From: Bradyrhizobium sp. | GTDB taxonomy: Bacteria; Pseudomonadota; Alphaproteobacteria; Rhizobiales; Xanthobacteraceae | Reading direction: 5' to 3' | Assembly (NCBI RefSeq): GCF_004799445.1 | Contig: NZ_SSNA01000122.1 | Location: forward strand, 1 to 64,000 | Length of the DNA stretch: 64,000 bases | Shown here: in pieces, positions 20,947 through 29,901 of the stretch | Layout of the letters: the number at the start of each line of letters is the position of its first letter | Numbering within the stretch: position 1 is the stretch's first letter | Position numbers and translations under genes: made by a program | The notes under the pieces: model-generated | The model's database searches: none | Told to the model about the DNA's origin: nothing | What the model saw: only the letters and a program-made list of their open reading frames with translations

Positions 20947-21588
20947 ATGGTTGCAGCCCCATCCAACAATCTCCACCTGGTCGGTGACGAGGACTCAACG
21001 AAACGCCGGCAGATCCTGGACGGCGCACGCAAGGTCTTTCTGGACCTGGGCTTTGACGGCGCCAGCATGGGCGAAATCGCCCGCGCCGCCGGCGTCTCCA
21101 AGGGCACGCTGTACGTCTATTTCGCCGACAAGAACCGGTTGTTCGAAGCCATTGTCGAGGAAGAAACGCTCGCCCAGGGCAAGGTGGCATTCAATTTCGA
21201 CCCCGGACGGGATGTCACCACGACGCTGATGGAATTCGGACAGGCCTATATCCAGATGCTGTGCCGGCCCGGCGGCGGATCCGCCACCCGCACGGTGATG
21301 GCGATCGCCGAGCGCATGCCCGAGGTGGGCCGGCGCTTTTATAACAATGTGATAGCCCATACGATCGCCCGGCTCGCCGCCTATCTCGAGGTGCACGCGC
21401 GATCGGGCGAGCTTGCAGTTCCCGACTGCCAACTGGCGGCGACGCAGTTCATGCAGATGTGCCAGGCGTCGCTGTTCATGCCGTTTATCTTTCAGGCCGC
21501 GCCCGCCCCTTCGGCCGAGCGCATCGCCGAGGTGGTCGGCAGCGCGACGCGGATGTTTTTGGCGGGGTATCAGGCGAACAAGGCCTGA
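20947..21588 (+). CDS. TetR/AcrR family transcriptional regulator
   Basis: RRQILDGARKVFLDLGFDGASMGEIARAAGVSKGTLYVYFADKNRLFEAIVEEE HTH. Confidence 0.94.
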   Translation: MVAAPSNNLHLVGDEDSTKRRQILDGARKVFLDLGFDGASMGEIARAAGVSKGTLYVYFADKNRLFEAIVEEETLAQGKVAFNFDPGRDVTTTLMEFGQAYIQMLCRPGGGSATRTVMAIAERMPEVGRRFYNNVIAHTIARLAAYLEVHARSGELAVPDCQLAATQFMQMCQASLFMPFIFQAAPAPSAERIAEVVGSATRMFLAGYQANKA

Positions 21589-21596
21589 GGGCGGAG

Positions 21597-22523
21597 CTAT
21601 CCATCCACCGTCATTCCGGGATGGTCCGTAAGGACCAGACCCGGAATCTCGAGATTCTCCGATGTGCAATAGCACATCGTTGTTCGATGCTTCGCATCGC
21701 CCCGGAATGACGGCTGGATTGCTTCCTCGCTTCCACTTGCTCCGGACGCCGCGCTGGCCTCGCCCCGTAATTGCTCGCGATAGCCGGGATGTTCGGTTCC
21801 CATCAGCCGGTCCCACCAGGTGAAGTAGAGCCCGTAATTATGGTGGAAGCTCGAGTGATGAAGGTCGTGATGGGTTGTCGCGTTGATCCAGCCGAACCAG
21901 CGGCTGTCGGCGAGCGAACGGGGCATCAGTTCGACGCCGGCGTGCCCCATGACATTGCGCACGATCATGAAGGCCATGAACAAAAACAGCCCGAGCGCAT
22001 GCATCGGGACGACCGTTAGCCAGAGCGGCGTAAACAGCGCCATCAGCAACGCCTCCGGGACATCGAAGGCGTAGGCCGCGAACGGCGTCGGAGTCACGGA
22101 GCGATGATGGGTGCGGTGGAAAATGCGAAACAGCCGCGGATGGTGCATCAGCCGATGCGTCCAGTAGAAATACGCGTCATGCGCGACGATGATCGCCACG
22201 AGACTGACCGCGAGACAGCCAGTCCCGGCGGTCTCGAAATCCGTATAGACCGTGAAGACGCCGTGCATGGCGCCGAGCACGATTGCAACGCCGGTCAGCG
22301 AGAAGATGATCCCGGTCCGCAGCGAGGTCAGGATTTCGCGCCTGACGTCGGCGCGCGACGCCGACCGGGCCTGGATCTTGCGCCGGCCAAGCCCGGCATT
22401 CCAGAACAGTTTCAGGATCAGCGCCATGACGCCGGCCGCGATGACGTAACGGCCGACATCCAGAGCGAGATTGGGGGACCAGATTTGCCAGAAGCTGGCC
22501 AGCGCATCGGAGATAACTTGCAT
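21597..22523 (-). CDS. Sterol desaturase / fatty acid hydroxylase family protein with repeat-derived C-terminal tail
   Basis: His boxes HDAYFYWTHRLMHH, HRTHHRSVTP, HDLHHSSFHHNYG; the last ~35-40 codons lie in the 21608-21714 repeat. Confidence 0.85.
   Translation of the reverse strand: MQVISDALASFWQIWSPNLALDVGRYVIAAGVMALILKLFWNAGLGRRKIQARSASRADVRREILTSLRTGIIFSLTGVAIVLGAMHGVFTVYTDFETAGTGCLAVSLVAIIVAHDAYFYWTHRLMHHPRLFRIFHRTHHRSVTPTPFAAYAFDVPEALLMALFTPLWLTVVPMHALGLFLFMAFMIVRNVMGHAGVELMPRSLADSRWFGWINATTHHDLHHSSFHHNYGLYFTWWDRLMGTEHPGYREQLRGEASAASGASGSEEAIQPSFRGDAKHRTTMCYCTSENLEIPGLVLTDHPGMTVDG
21608..21714. repeat. Palindromic interspersed repeat family A, copy 2
   Basis: CCGTCATTCCGGGATGGTCCGTAAGGACCAGACCCGGAATCTCGAGATTCTCCGATGTGCAATAGCACATCG...CCCCGGAATGACGGC; nearly identical to 60800-60905. 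Confidence 0.92.
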
Positions 22524-22669
22524 CGGGGGGCTCCGCCAAGGTGTGGGGGGACAGACGACGCCTGTCCTGCCTTTCACCTTTGCGGCGGATCGGGTTGATG
22601 CGCTCGCCGAACCCTTCGGCTACGAGGGCCGATTTCAAAATCGGCTAGCCGTTTCCTTGGAGCTCGCCC

Positions 22670-23761
22670 CTATTCGGCGGCGACCCGATCGGTCCGGCTG
22701 AGTTGCAGACGCCTGAACTCGCTGGGCGTCATCCCGGTTTGGGTCTTGAACGCGCGGTTGAACGGGCCGAGCGACTGAAAACCGGCATCCAGCGCGATGG
22801 TCAGGATCGGCACCGCCTGCTGTGCCGGATCGGCCAGCGACGCCATGACATCGTCAAGGCGATAGAAGTTCAGGAAGGCGTTGAAGTTGCGGTATCCGAG
22901 GCGCCGGTTGATGAGCCGGCGCAGGCCGTGCTCGGGGATAGCGAGCTTGCCGGCAAGGCTTCCGATCGAAAGCCCCTCCTCGCGGTAGACCTTGTCGTGC
23001 TCCATGAGCCGGCGCAACGCGGTCAACAGCCCGGCGTCTTCGTCCCGCTCAGCCGTATCGCCGCGGCCGGGCGCGGCCGCCGAACGACGCGGTGAGGCAG
23101 CCTGCACGGACGGCCCGGACACGGGAAGCGAGATCAGCGCGCCGTCACGATTGACCGAAAGCAGCGCGACGGCGAATATCAAGGTGATCGCCAGCAGCCC
23201 GATGCTGTTGGCCAGATAAAGCGTCGGTCCGCCGCTGCCGGAAGGCCACGCGATCTCGGATGCGATGATCGCCGCCGAATAGAGAGCGGCCAAAATCACC
23301 AGTGCCGCGCGCAGCCGCCGGCGCTCCTCGACGAGATCGAACGCGCGCCCTGCCAGCACATACCAGACGCCGATGCCGTTGCAGACCAGCCCCAATCCGC
23401 TGCACACCCAACGCGTTTGCGGCAGGCCGCTCCACAGGCTTGAAAGGCCGAACGCCACCAACGCCAGCCAGGCGACCGCGTGCCACCATGACGGCCTGAA
23501 GTCGTCGTCGAACAAAGCTGCGGCAAACAAAATGAAGACGACCGGATTGCCCATGCCGACGACGCGCAGCGGCAAGAGCCAGGACGGAGGCGCCGGTGAA
23601 AAGACCGAGGCGGAAACGATCGTGTAGCTGGCGGCGCCCAACGCAAACAGGACCGAGAAAACGCCGGCCGGAACGCGGCGCGCATCGCGAACCAGCAGTG
23701 CCGCGACCAAGACCAGCAGGACCACTGCTCCGCCGCGCAATGCGGCCTCGATGAAGGACAC
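22670..23761 (-). CDS. AraC family regulator with N-terminal polytopic membrane domain
   Basis: Hydrophobic N-terminal helices; C-terminal LSIGSLAGKLAIPEHGLRRLINRRLGYRNFNAFLNFYRLDDVMASL...QSLGPFNRAFKTQTGMTPSEFRR. Confidence 0.9.
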   Translation of the reverse strand: MSFIEAALRGGAVVLLVLVAALLVRDARRVPAGVFSVLFALGAASYTIVSASVFSPAPPSWLLPLRVVGMGNPVVFILFAAALFDDDFRPSWWHAVAWLALVAFGLSSLWSGLPQTRWVCSGLGLVCNGIGVWYVLAGRAFDLVEERRRLRAALVILAALYSAAIIASEIAWPSGSGGPTLYLANSIGLLAITLIFAVALLSVNRDGALISLPVSGPSVQAASPRRSAAAPGRGDTAERDEDAGLLTALRRLMEHDKVYREEGLSIGSLAGKLAIPEHGLRRLINRRLGYRNFNAFLNFYRLDDVMASLADPAQQAVPILTIALDAGFQSLGPFNRAFKTQTGMTPSEFRRLQLSRTDRVAAE

Positions 23762-24007
23762 TATTCGCTCCCGGGAAGTGATCGGCGGAGCTTAGCAAAT
23801 CGCCGCACCGCAGGATAGCATTCAAAGGACTTGGCAGCGAGGAGCGAACGGCCCGGCCGGGCCCGCGGATCGGATCGAATGCGCCGCCAGGTGACAGGCT
23901 CCACGAGATGCGGGATCAAAAGAAGCAGGCGTCCCGGATATTGCTGCGCGCATCGAGCCACGCTTGCTTCCGACGGTACCCGAAAGACCTCACGATCTGC
24001 GAGCCAA

Positions 24008-24256
24008 TCAGAAAGCGACGCCGATCCTGATTCCGCGCCGCCAGACAATCCGGCATTTCTTTCTGACCGAGCCGTACACAAGTTCAACGCGGTCCGGCAA
24101 CGTCACCATCGGGAACACCTCAAGGCACGCGCCGCCGGCGGAATAGTCAACAAGGGTGCAGTCGACGGCAGGCGATTTCGGCGACACGACGATCTTGGCC
24201 TTGCTGGACATCAGGCCACCGGGCCGAACGCGTTTATATAGACGAGGGTGCGCCAT
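24008..24256 (-). CDS. PilZ-domain protein (small)
   Basis: CTLVDYSAGGACLEVFPMVTLPDRVELVYGSVRKKCRIVWRRGIRIGVAF (D/NxSxxG and C-terminal IGV.F pattern). Confidence 0.7.
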   Translation of the reverse strand: MAHPRLYKRVRPGGLMSSKAKIVVSPKSPAVDCTLVDYSAGGACLEVFPMVTLPDRVELVYGSVRKKCRIVWRRGIRIGVAF

Positions 24257-24261
24257 CGGAC

Positions 24262-25353
24262 TTACTTTTCGATCTTATTGTGGAGCTGCCAGAAGCGCAG
24301 TGTGCGCTCGGCGGTTTGCGCCGACAACTTTCCGTAGTCCTTCATGGCGGTCTTCAGCGTTGTTTCGTCGATGCGGTGCTTGACCGGCCGGCGGCAAAGG
24401 ATCGCCTCGACCGTCGCCCAGTCCAGGCCGGCTGATTTGCAGGGAATCAGGATCAGGTCGGTGCGCAGCCCTTCCAGCAGCCGCGCCATCATCTCGGTCG
24501 GCGCGCTGTTGTTGAGAATGGCAAGCGACGCGGCCACCTCGTCGAACCTTTTGGCTTCGGCGAATGTGACGATAGCCGCGTCGTTCAATTCGTTGAGGCC
24601 TTTCATTCGCCGCACCACCCCTTCGGCCCGGCTGAAATCCCGGGTCGGTGACGATTCTCCCCGCGCCTTGTCGGCGAGCGTCTTCAAGACGCGCTTGATC
24701 TCTTCCTGCAGCTCGGCGGGCGCGATCTGGGCCAGCCGGGCGCGCACCGCCTCGGTGGCACGCTGCAACAGATCGCGGAGGAATTTCAGCGGCAAGTCGA
24801 TCCGAAGCCCGAGTAGCTCGGTGAGTTCGTCATCGGCTTCCGCATGCGCGACCATGCCGCTATAGCCGGTTTCGGAAAAGCGTGCGCCGGCGTTGTCGGC
24901 GAGCCTGCGAATGACCTTGCGTTCACCCCGGTCGACGATCACGTCGGTGACCGCCTCCGGCAGGCTTGCCCGGCCCGAAATGGCGAGCAGATGGTCCTGG
25001 CCCTTGGCCTTGGCGATCTCGACCAGGGTGGTGGTCGACAGACGGTTTGAGCCCGCCAGCACGGTGCCGGCCACGGCGATTTCATCGTCCCATGCGAGAT
25101 GCTCAATCACTCCCGTGGGCGCGTATTCGAGCGGCGCCAGCCGTCCGCCGAGTTCGGCTTTAACGCGGGTTTCAACGCGCGCGACGAGATGACACAGGAC
25201 ATCATCGAACACCCGAACCTGCTCTTCGCTGAGGCGCTCGCCGTCACGCAGGAAAAGATCCGTGACTTGTCGCAGGGTGCTGACCCGCTTTGCCGACGAG
25301 CCGCTGGTGACGGCCTCCTCGAGTTCGGCGATAATGGAAAGTGGTTGTTGCAT
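24262..25353 (-). CDS. DUF2336 domain-containing protein
   Basis: SSAKRVSTLRQVTDLFLRDGERLSEEQVRVFDDVLCHLVARVETRVKAEL...IEHLAWDDEIAVAGTVLAGSNRLSTTTLVEIAKAKGQDHLLAISGR. Confidence 0.88.
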   Translation of the reverse strand: MQQPLSIIAELEEAVTSGSSAKRVSTLRQVTDLFLRDGERLSEEQVRVFDDVLCHLVARVETRVKAELGGRLAPLEYAPTGVIEHLAWDDEIAVAGTVLAGSNRLSTTTLVEIAKAKGQDHLLAISGRASLPEAVTDVIVDRGERKVIRRLADNAGARFSETGYSGMVAHAEADDELTELLGLRIDLPLKFLRDLLQRATEAVRARLAQIAPAELQEEIKRVLKTLADKARGESSPTRDFSRAEGVVRRMKGLNELNDAAIVTFAEAKRFDEVAASLAILNNSAPTEMMARLLEGLRTDLILIPCKSAGLDWATVEAILCRRPVKHRIDETTLKTAMKDYGKLSAQTAERTLRFWQLHNKIEK

Positions 25354-25623
25354 AATATGCCCGATGCCCTGGTCGGCATGTCACGGCCCAACAGCAAAAA
25401 ATCGCGTCCGGTCGGGCATTTGTCAAAAATTGAGACTAGCCCTAATTCTCTTAGCGCCGGGTTAATCCGGAATCGGCCCAACGGGCTTTCCAGCGCGAAC
25501 GACGCGACTTACCTTGCGTCCGGGATGGGATGCGGTGCAGCAACGCTGTCACATCCGCTCCAGATCATTGATCGGAAATGTTGATCATCCGGATCAGAAA
25601 CGGGAGCACGCTTGACCTCGCGC

Positions 25624-26856
25624 CTACTCGTCCTCGAACTCGTCTTCCTCGTTGACCTTGTCGGCCGCCCTGCGCGGATGCGGTGGAGCTTTCCTGCCGC
25701 CGAGCGCGCCGGTCACGAACGGTTCGCGCGAGGCGTAGGGATTGCGCTGCGCGGCTCGTGCTGCGGCTTCCTCGCCGGACACCGCGGCCGGCTGGCAGAT
25801 CAGGCGCCTTGAGGCGCGGCGCATCAGATCGACGTGGATGTGGTCGTAGTGATAGACGGAGCCCGGCGCCAGCACGGTGGTGAACTGCTGGCAGGCCGCC
25901 GCTTCGATGTCGCGCAGAAAGCCCTGCTCTTCCGGCAGACCGTGCCAGCCGTCCTTCACCGTGATATGCCGCCCGTCGGCGAGCGTGAAGCCTGCGATAT
26001 CCAGCGCGTTGCCAAAAGCGTGTTCGGAAATATGCGCGCGCGAGTCGCCGTTCATGCCGCGGCAGGAATAGGCCGAAATCTGCTTGATCTCGACGACGCG
26101 GGCGCCGAACCAGCGCTGCGCTGCCGGCTGCACGGCCTCGGTGAGCCAGCGGTCGAGCACCGAGACGATCGGGCACGCCAGCGTCGCCGCCGGCCTCATC
26201 GCCACCGGGCCGAACGCCCCGACGGAATTACCCTGCGCAGGGCCGAGCCGCGGCAGGCTCTCCGACGGCGGCTGCGCCGAAACATCGGGACGCTCCGGAT
26301 AGGGCGAGGCGTAACGGTCGCGGGAGGGATAGGTTGGCGTCGCCGGATAGGGACGTGGCGCGGCCGGATCCCGCAACCCCGGCGTGCCCTCGCTCGGCAG
26401 ATTGATTTCGCCTTCGACCCTGGCTGTGCCCGGCGCGCTCAGCGAAATCGGACCGCCGGCGGGAGCGCCGTAGGAGCCCGGCGCGCGTTGTCCGCGGTCC
26501 GGATAATAAGGAGTCTGGGGCGGCGGGGCCGGAGCCGGCTGGGCGATCGGCCAGCGCGGCTGATTGCCGACATTGGCGGGTGGCCGCAGGTCATCGTCGG
26601 CAAAACCGAACGTGGCGCTGCTTTCGCCGAGGGCTGCGACCTTGAGGGGGAATTCCGCGCCGCAAGCGCCGGGGCCCGAAATCGGGTCGATCCGCACCAG
26701 TTCGGCGTTCTCCTTGACGGCACCGGACTTCAGGCATGCGATTTCAGCCTCGGCCCGCCACGGCTCACGCTCTTCGGAAAAAAATCCGCGACCGCAACCC
26801 GCCAACGAGACAAGGACAAAGGAGCCGACGAGATACCAACGACCTCCGCGCGTCAT
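25624..26856 (-). CDS. Extensin-like family protein
   Basis: CPIVSVLDRWLTEAVQPAAQRWFGARVVEIKQISAYSCRGMNGDSRAHISEHAFGNALDIAGFTLADGRHITVKDGW. Confidence 0.92.
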   Translation of the reverse strand: MTRGGRWYLVGSFVLVSLAGCGRGFFSEEREPWRAEAEIACLKSGAVKENAELVRIDPISGPGACGAEFPLKVAALGESSATFGFADDDLRPPANVGNQPRWPIAQPAPAPPPQTPYYPDRGQRAPGSYGAPAGGPISLSAPGTARVEGEINLPSEGTPGLRDPAAPRPYPATPTYPSRDRYASPYPERPDVSAQPPSESLPRLGPAQGNSVGAFGPVAMRPAATLACPIVSVLDRWLTEAVQPAAQRWFGARVVEIKQISAYSCRGMNGDSRAHISEHAFGNALDIAGFTLADGRHITVKDGWHGLPEEQGFLRDIEAAACQQFTTVLAPGSVYHYDHIHVDLMRRASRRLICQPAAVSGEEAAARAAQRNPYASREPFVTGALGGRKAPPHPRRAADKVNEEDEFEDE

Positions 26857-27047
26857 CCGCGCAACTTCAACGAATTTATTTAAGGACTCATCAATGCCTT
26901 GATTTCACGGGTCTTTAACCACGTCGCCGGGCTTTGTGCGGTGCCGAGATAGGGCGGATAGACAGCAAAGCTGACTTTTTTGGCCGGGAACCCGTTGTTA
27001 ACTTCCTGCGTTATTGCCGACAGCGACGCTAACCTGGGAGGTTTGAA

Positions 27048-27140
27048 ATGGCCTTTGGCCCTTTGGTGAGCAGATTGAGCGTTGTTACCGCGTATCTCGC
27101 CTTCGCCCTTGTCGGCGCCATCGTGCTCGGCGTGTTCTAG
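27048..27140 (+). CDS. 30-aa single-TM microprotein (below the ORF-track cutoff)
   Basis: ATG after a GGGAGG SD: MAFGPLVSRLSVVTAYLAFALVGAIVLGVF*, followed by a hairpin and T run. Confidence 0.6.
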   Translation: MAFGPLVSRLSVVTAYLAFALVGAIVLGVF

Positions 27141-27168
27141 TAATCCCAGTCAAAACCGGATTTTTACC

Positions 27169-27216
27169 CGCCTGGCGGCCTGGATCGATCCAGACGCCGG
27201 GCTTTTTTGTGCCGCA
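27169..27216 (+). terminator. Rho-independent terminator downstream of the 30-aa microprotein
   Basis: CCCGCCTGGCGGCCTGGATCGATCCAGACGCCGGGCTTTTTT. Confidence 0.65.
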
Positions 27217-27253
27217 AGCCACGCGGCGTTTGCCGTGATGCTTCCATGTGCCT

Positions 27254-27619
<366 letters not shown>

Positions 27620-27874
27620 TTACAGCTATCGGTCGCCTCGGATGGACGCGGCGGTTCAGATGGGATCGATTACAAATTGGAAAGCTGCAGCGGTTTCGCG
27701 GGAAAGCCTGTTCCCGCACGTGATGTGGCGTGGAAACCGGTCCGCGTGAAAAAGCACCCGCGGGCCGGCAGGGTCCTGTGACGCGGATCACAGAACCTCC
27801 CGCGTACGGCGCCTAGGGTCCGGTCCGGTTCACAACGCCGCTCAACCCTTGCGCTCAACGCCCCGGAGGCTCTC

Positions 27875-28591
27875 ATGAAGAAGTTCACCATTCTCGCCGC
27901 GCTAGTGATGGCCACCACTTCCGCGCACGCCGGCAACTCGATTTCCTTCGAGATCGACGGACACAAGGTCCGCATCGAGGCGCCGAGGAATTGCGACCAG
28001 CTGTCGTGCATCAAGATATCCGGTTTCGACCTCAAGGGCTTCAAATCCAGCCATGTCGAGGACGATGACGGTGCCGCCGCAAATCCCGATTCCCCCGCGC
28101 CAAAATCCTCGCCTGCTCCGGCGGTTCAGGCGGCGGCGCCGCAAGCCCCCGCCGCTCCGGTCACCGGCACCGCGCCGGCGTCGACGACGGTTGCGGCCAC
28201 CTCCCCTCGGCCTGCGATCAGCGACGATGTCGCGCCAGCGGCGCCATCTGCGGCTTCAACCGTTGCGCCGAAGCCGGCTCCGTCCACCGACGCCTCCGTC
28301 CCGGCGCCGACGACGCCGCTTGGCATATGGGCCACGGAAGAGAACAAGGGAAACGTCCGGATCGAGCCGTGCGGGCAGAATCTGTGCGGCTATGCCGTCA
28401 AGACCGGCGAGAGGATCCTGATCAACATGAAGCCACAGAGCTCCAAATGGACCGGCCAGATCCACGATCCCGACAGCGGCAGGAATTACGACTCCACGAT
28501 CGCGCTGAAGGGAGCGAATAGCTTGCGGGTTCAAGGCTGCGCCTTCGGCGGCATGTTCTGCGGCGGCCAGACCTGGAATCGCGTCAGCTGA
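27875..28591 (+). CDS. Secreted DUF2147-like protein with Ala/Pro-rich linker
   Basis: Signal peptide; C-terminal GIWATEENKGNVRIEPCGQNLCGYAVKT...SKWTGQIHDPDSGRNYDSTIALKGANSLRVQGCAFGGMFCGGQTWNRVS. Confidence 0.8.
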   Translation: MKKFTILAALVMATTSAHAGNSISFEIDGHKVRIEAPRNCDQLSCIKISGFDLKGFKSSHVEDDDGAAANPDSPAPKSSPAPAVQAAAPQAPAAPVTGTAPASTTVAATSPRPAISDDVAPAAPSAASTVAPKPAPSTDASVPAPTTPLGIWATEENKGNVRIEPCGQNLCGYAVKTGERILINMKPQSSKWTGQIHDPDSGRNYDSTIALKGANSLRVQGCAFGGMFCGGQTWNRVS

Positions 28592-28596
28592 CGCAT

Positions 28597-28671
28597 CGTT
28601 CGCGCACCGCATGGCTGAAGCGCCAGCCGCGAGCCAGCATGCCGTTCCTGTAGGGCTTCGAGGTCGGGATG
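28597..28671 (-). pseudogene. Gene fragment homologous to the 27254-27595 gene
   Basis: 45 nt identical to 27357-27401, then near-identical to 27431; encodes [25 protein letters not shown], then stop. Confidence 0.8.
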
Positions 28672-28826
28672 GTCGCCCCGCTGGCCCGGCTGTAGATGTT
28701 GCCGGACCAGCGGTCCGCGGCCTTCGACTTCACTCCGGCGGCGCGTTTCGTAGATTCCCGGAATGGAGACGGAGACGCAGGAGGGTGAACCGCAATAGCG
28801 CGGCGCGTCGAAACCACGCCCTGTCT

Positions 28827-29555
28827 TTAGGGAGCTACGATCGCGAGTGAGACCGCGATGGCGACGGCCTCGGCGCGCGTCGAGACCTTCAGTTTCCGCT
28901 TCGCCTTCTCGAAATACTCATGCGCGGTCGACGGGGAGATTCCCAACTTGTGGGCGATGTCACGGTCCGTGGCGCCGCGCGCAATTAGTCGCAGCGCGTC
29001 GATTTCGCGTTTGGTCAAACCGACGGGCGGAATTGCGAACCCATGCTCGGGCGCGAGATTGCGCAGCCGCTCGTGAAAGCAGTATGAGAGCATCGCCAGC
29101 AGCGACTTCTCGTCGTCGCGAAAGACGCGACGCCGGCTTGCCATACTAACCAGCCCAAAGCGTTCATTGCCGCGCGGAATCGGCACGGCGAACCCCTCGG
29201 TCCATCCGTTCTCTCCGAATACCCGCCATACCTTGCTGCCGAAGGCCAATAGTTTTTGGTCTTTACGCAGCTCCGACCAGGTAAGCGGTGCCGGATGCTC
29301 CTTCAAGGATTCGAGCAGAGGATCACGCTGCAATAGTCCCGCCTCTACATAGACCTTGCGGAAAGCATCCGGCCAGCCGACGGCGTAGAACACTGTTCGC
29401 TCCAATGCCGTGAGATCAACCTCACCGCATGCAAATGTATCGATATTGAATGCGGCAATCGCCTTTCGGAATATTCTCGAACCGGCCTTCGGATCGGGCG
29501 CAGCCGAAATGGCGGAGACCGCAGTGGCAATGTCAAAATCCGTTTGGCGGTACAC
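28827..29555 (-). CDS. LuxR family regulator with autoinducer-binding-like domain (LuxR solo)
   Basis: N-terminal RDPLLESLKEHPAPLTWSEL...EGFAVPIPRGNERFGLVSMAS; C-terminal GLTKREIDALRLIARGATDRDIAHKLGISPSTAHEYFEKAKRKLKVSTRAEAVAIAV. Confidence 0.88.
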   Translation of the reverse strand: MYRQTDFDIATAVSAISAAPDPKAGSRIFRKAIAAFNIDTFACGEVDLTALERTVFYAVGWPDAFRKVYVEAGLLQRDPLLESLKEHPAPLTWSELRKDQKLLAFGSKVWRVFGENGWTEGFAVPIPRGNERFGLVSMASRRRVFRDDEKSLLAMLSYCFHERLRNLAPEHGFAIPPVGLTKREIDALRLIARGATDRDIAHKLGISPSTAHEYFEKAKRKLKVSTRAEAVAIAVSLAIVAP

Positions 29556-29829
29556 GGCTTATCTCCCCAAAAACCCCACTTCAAGATTTGCCGCCGTAGC
29601 TACCGCTCGGACACCGACTGTGCAACCTGATGCAGGGCCATTCACCTGCGCCGCGAAGCTCGATGGCGGCACCCTCTATTTAGGGGGTTTGCGTCGGTCC
29701 CTGGCTCCCCTATTGGCTTGGCGCGCTAACCCTTCGATGCGCGATGGTATGTTTCGATCACAATTGAAACATCTTCGTTTGGGCCATGCGAAGAGTGAGC
29801 CACACCCAGCGCACAAACGGGAAGTGTCG

Positions 29830-29877
29830 ATGAAGAGAAAAGTAATCCGCGTCGAACCGTTATCGACTCAATTTTAG
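29830..29877 (+). pseudogene. Possible truncated RidA/YjgF-family gene start (15 codons)
   Basis: GAAGTGTCG ATG AAG AGA...: MKRKVIRVEPLSTQF*; resembles the N-terminus of rhizobial RidA-family proteins from memory only. Confidence 0.35.
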
Positions 29878-29901
29878 CCTGCGCAAACGGTCGGCGTCCT
29901 A

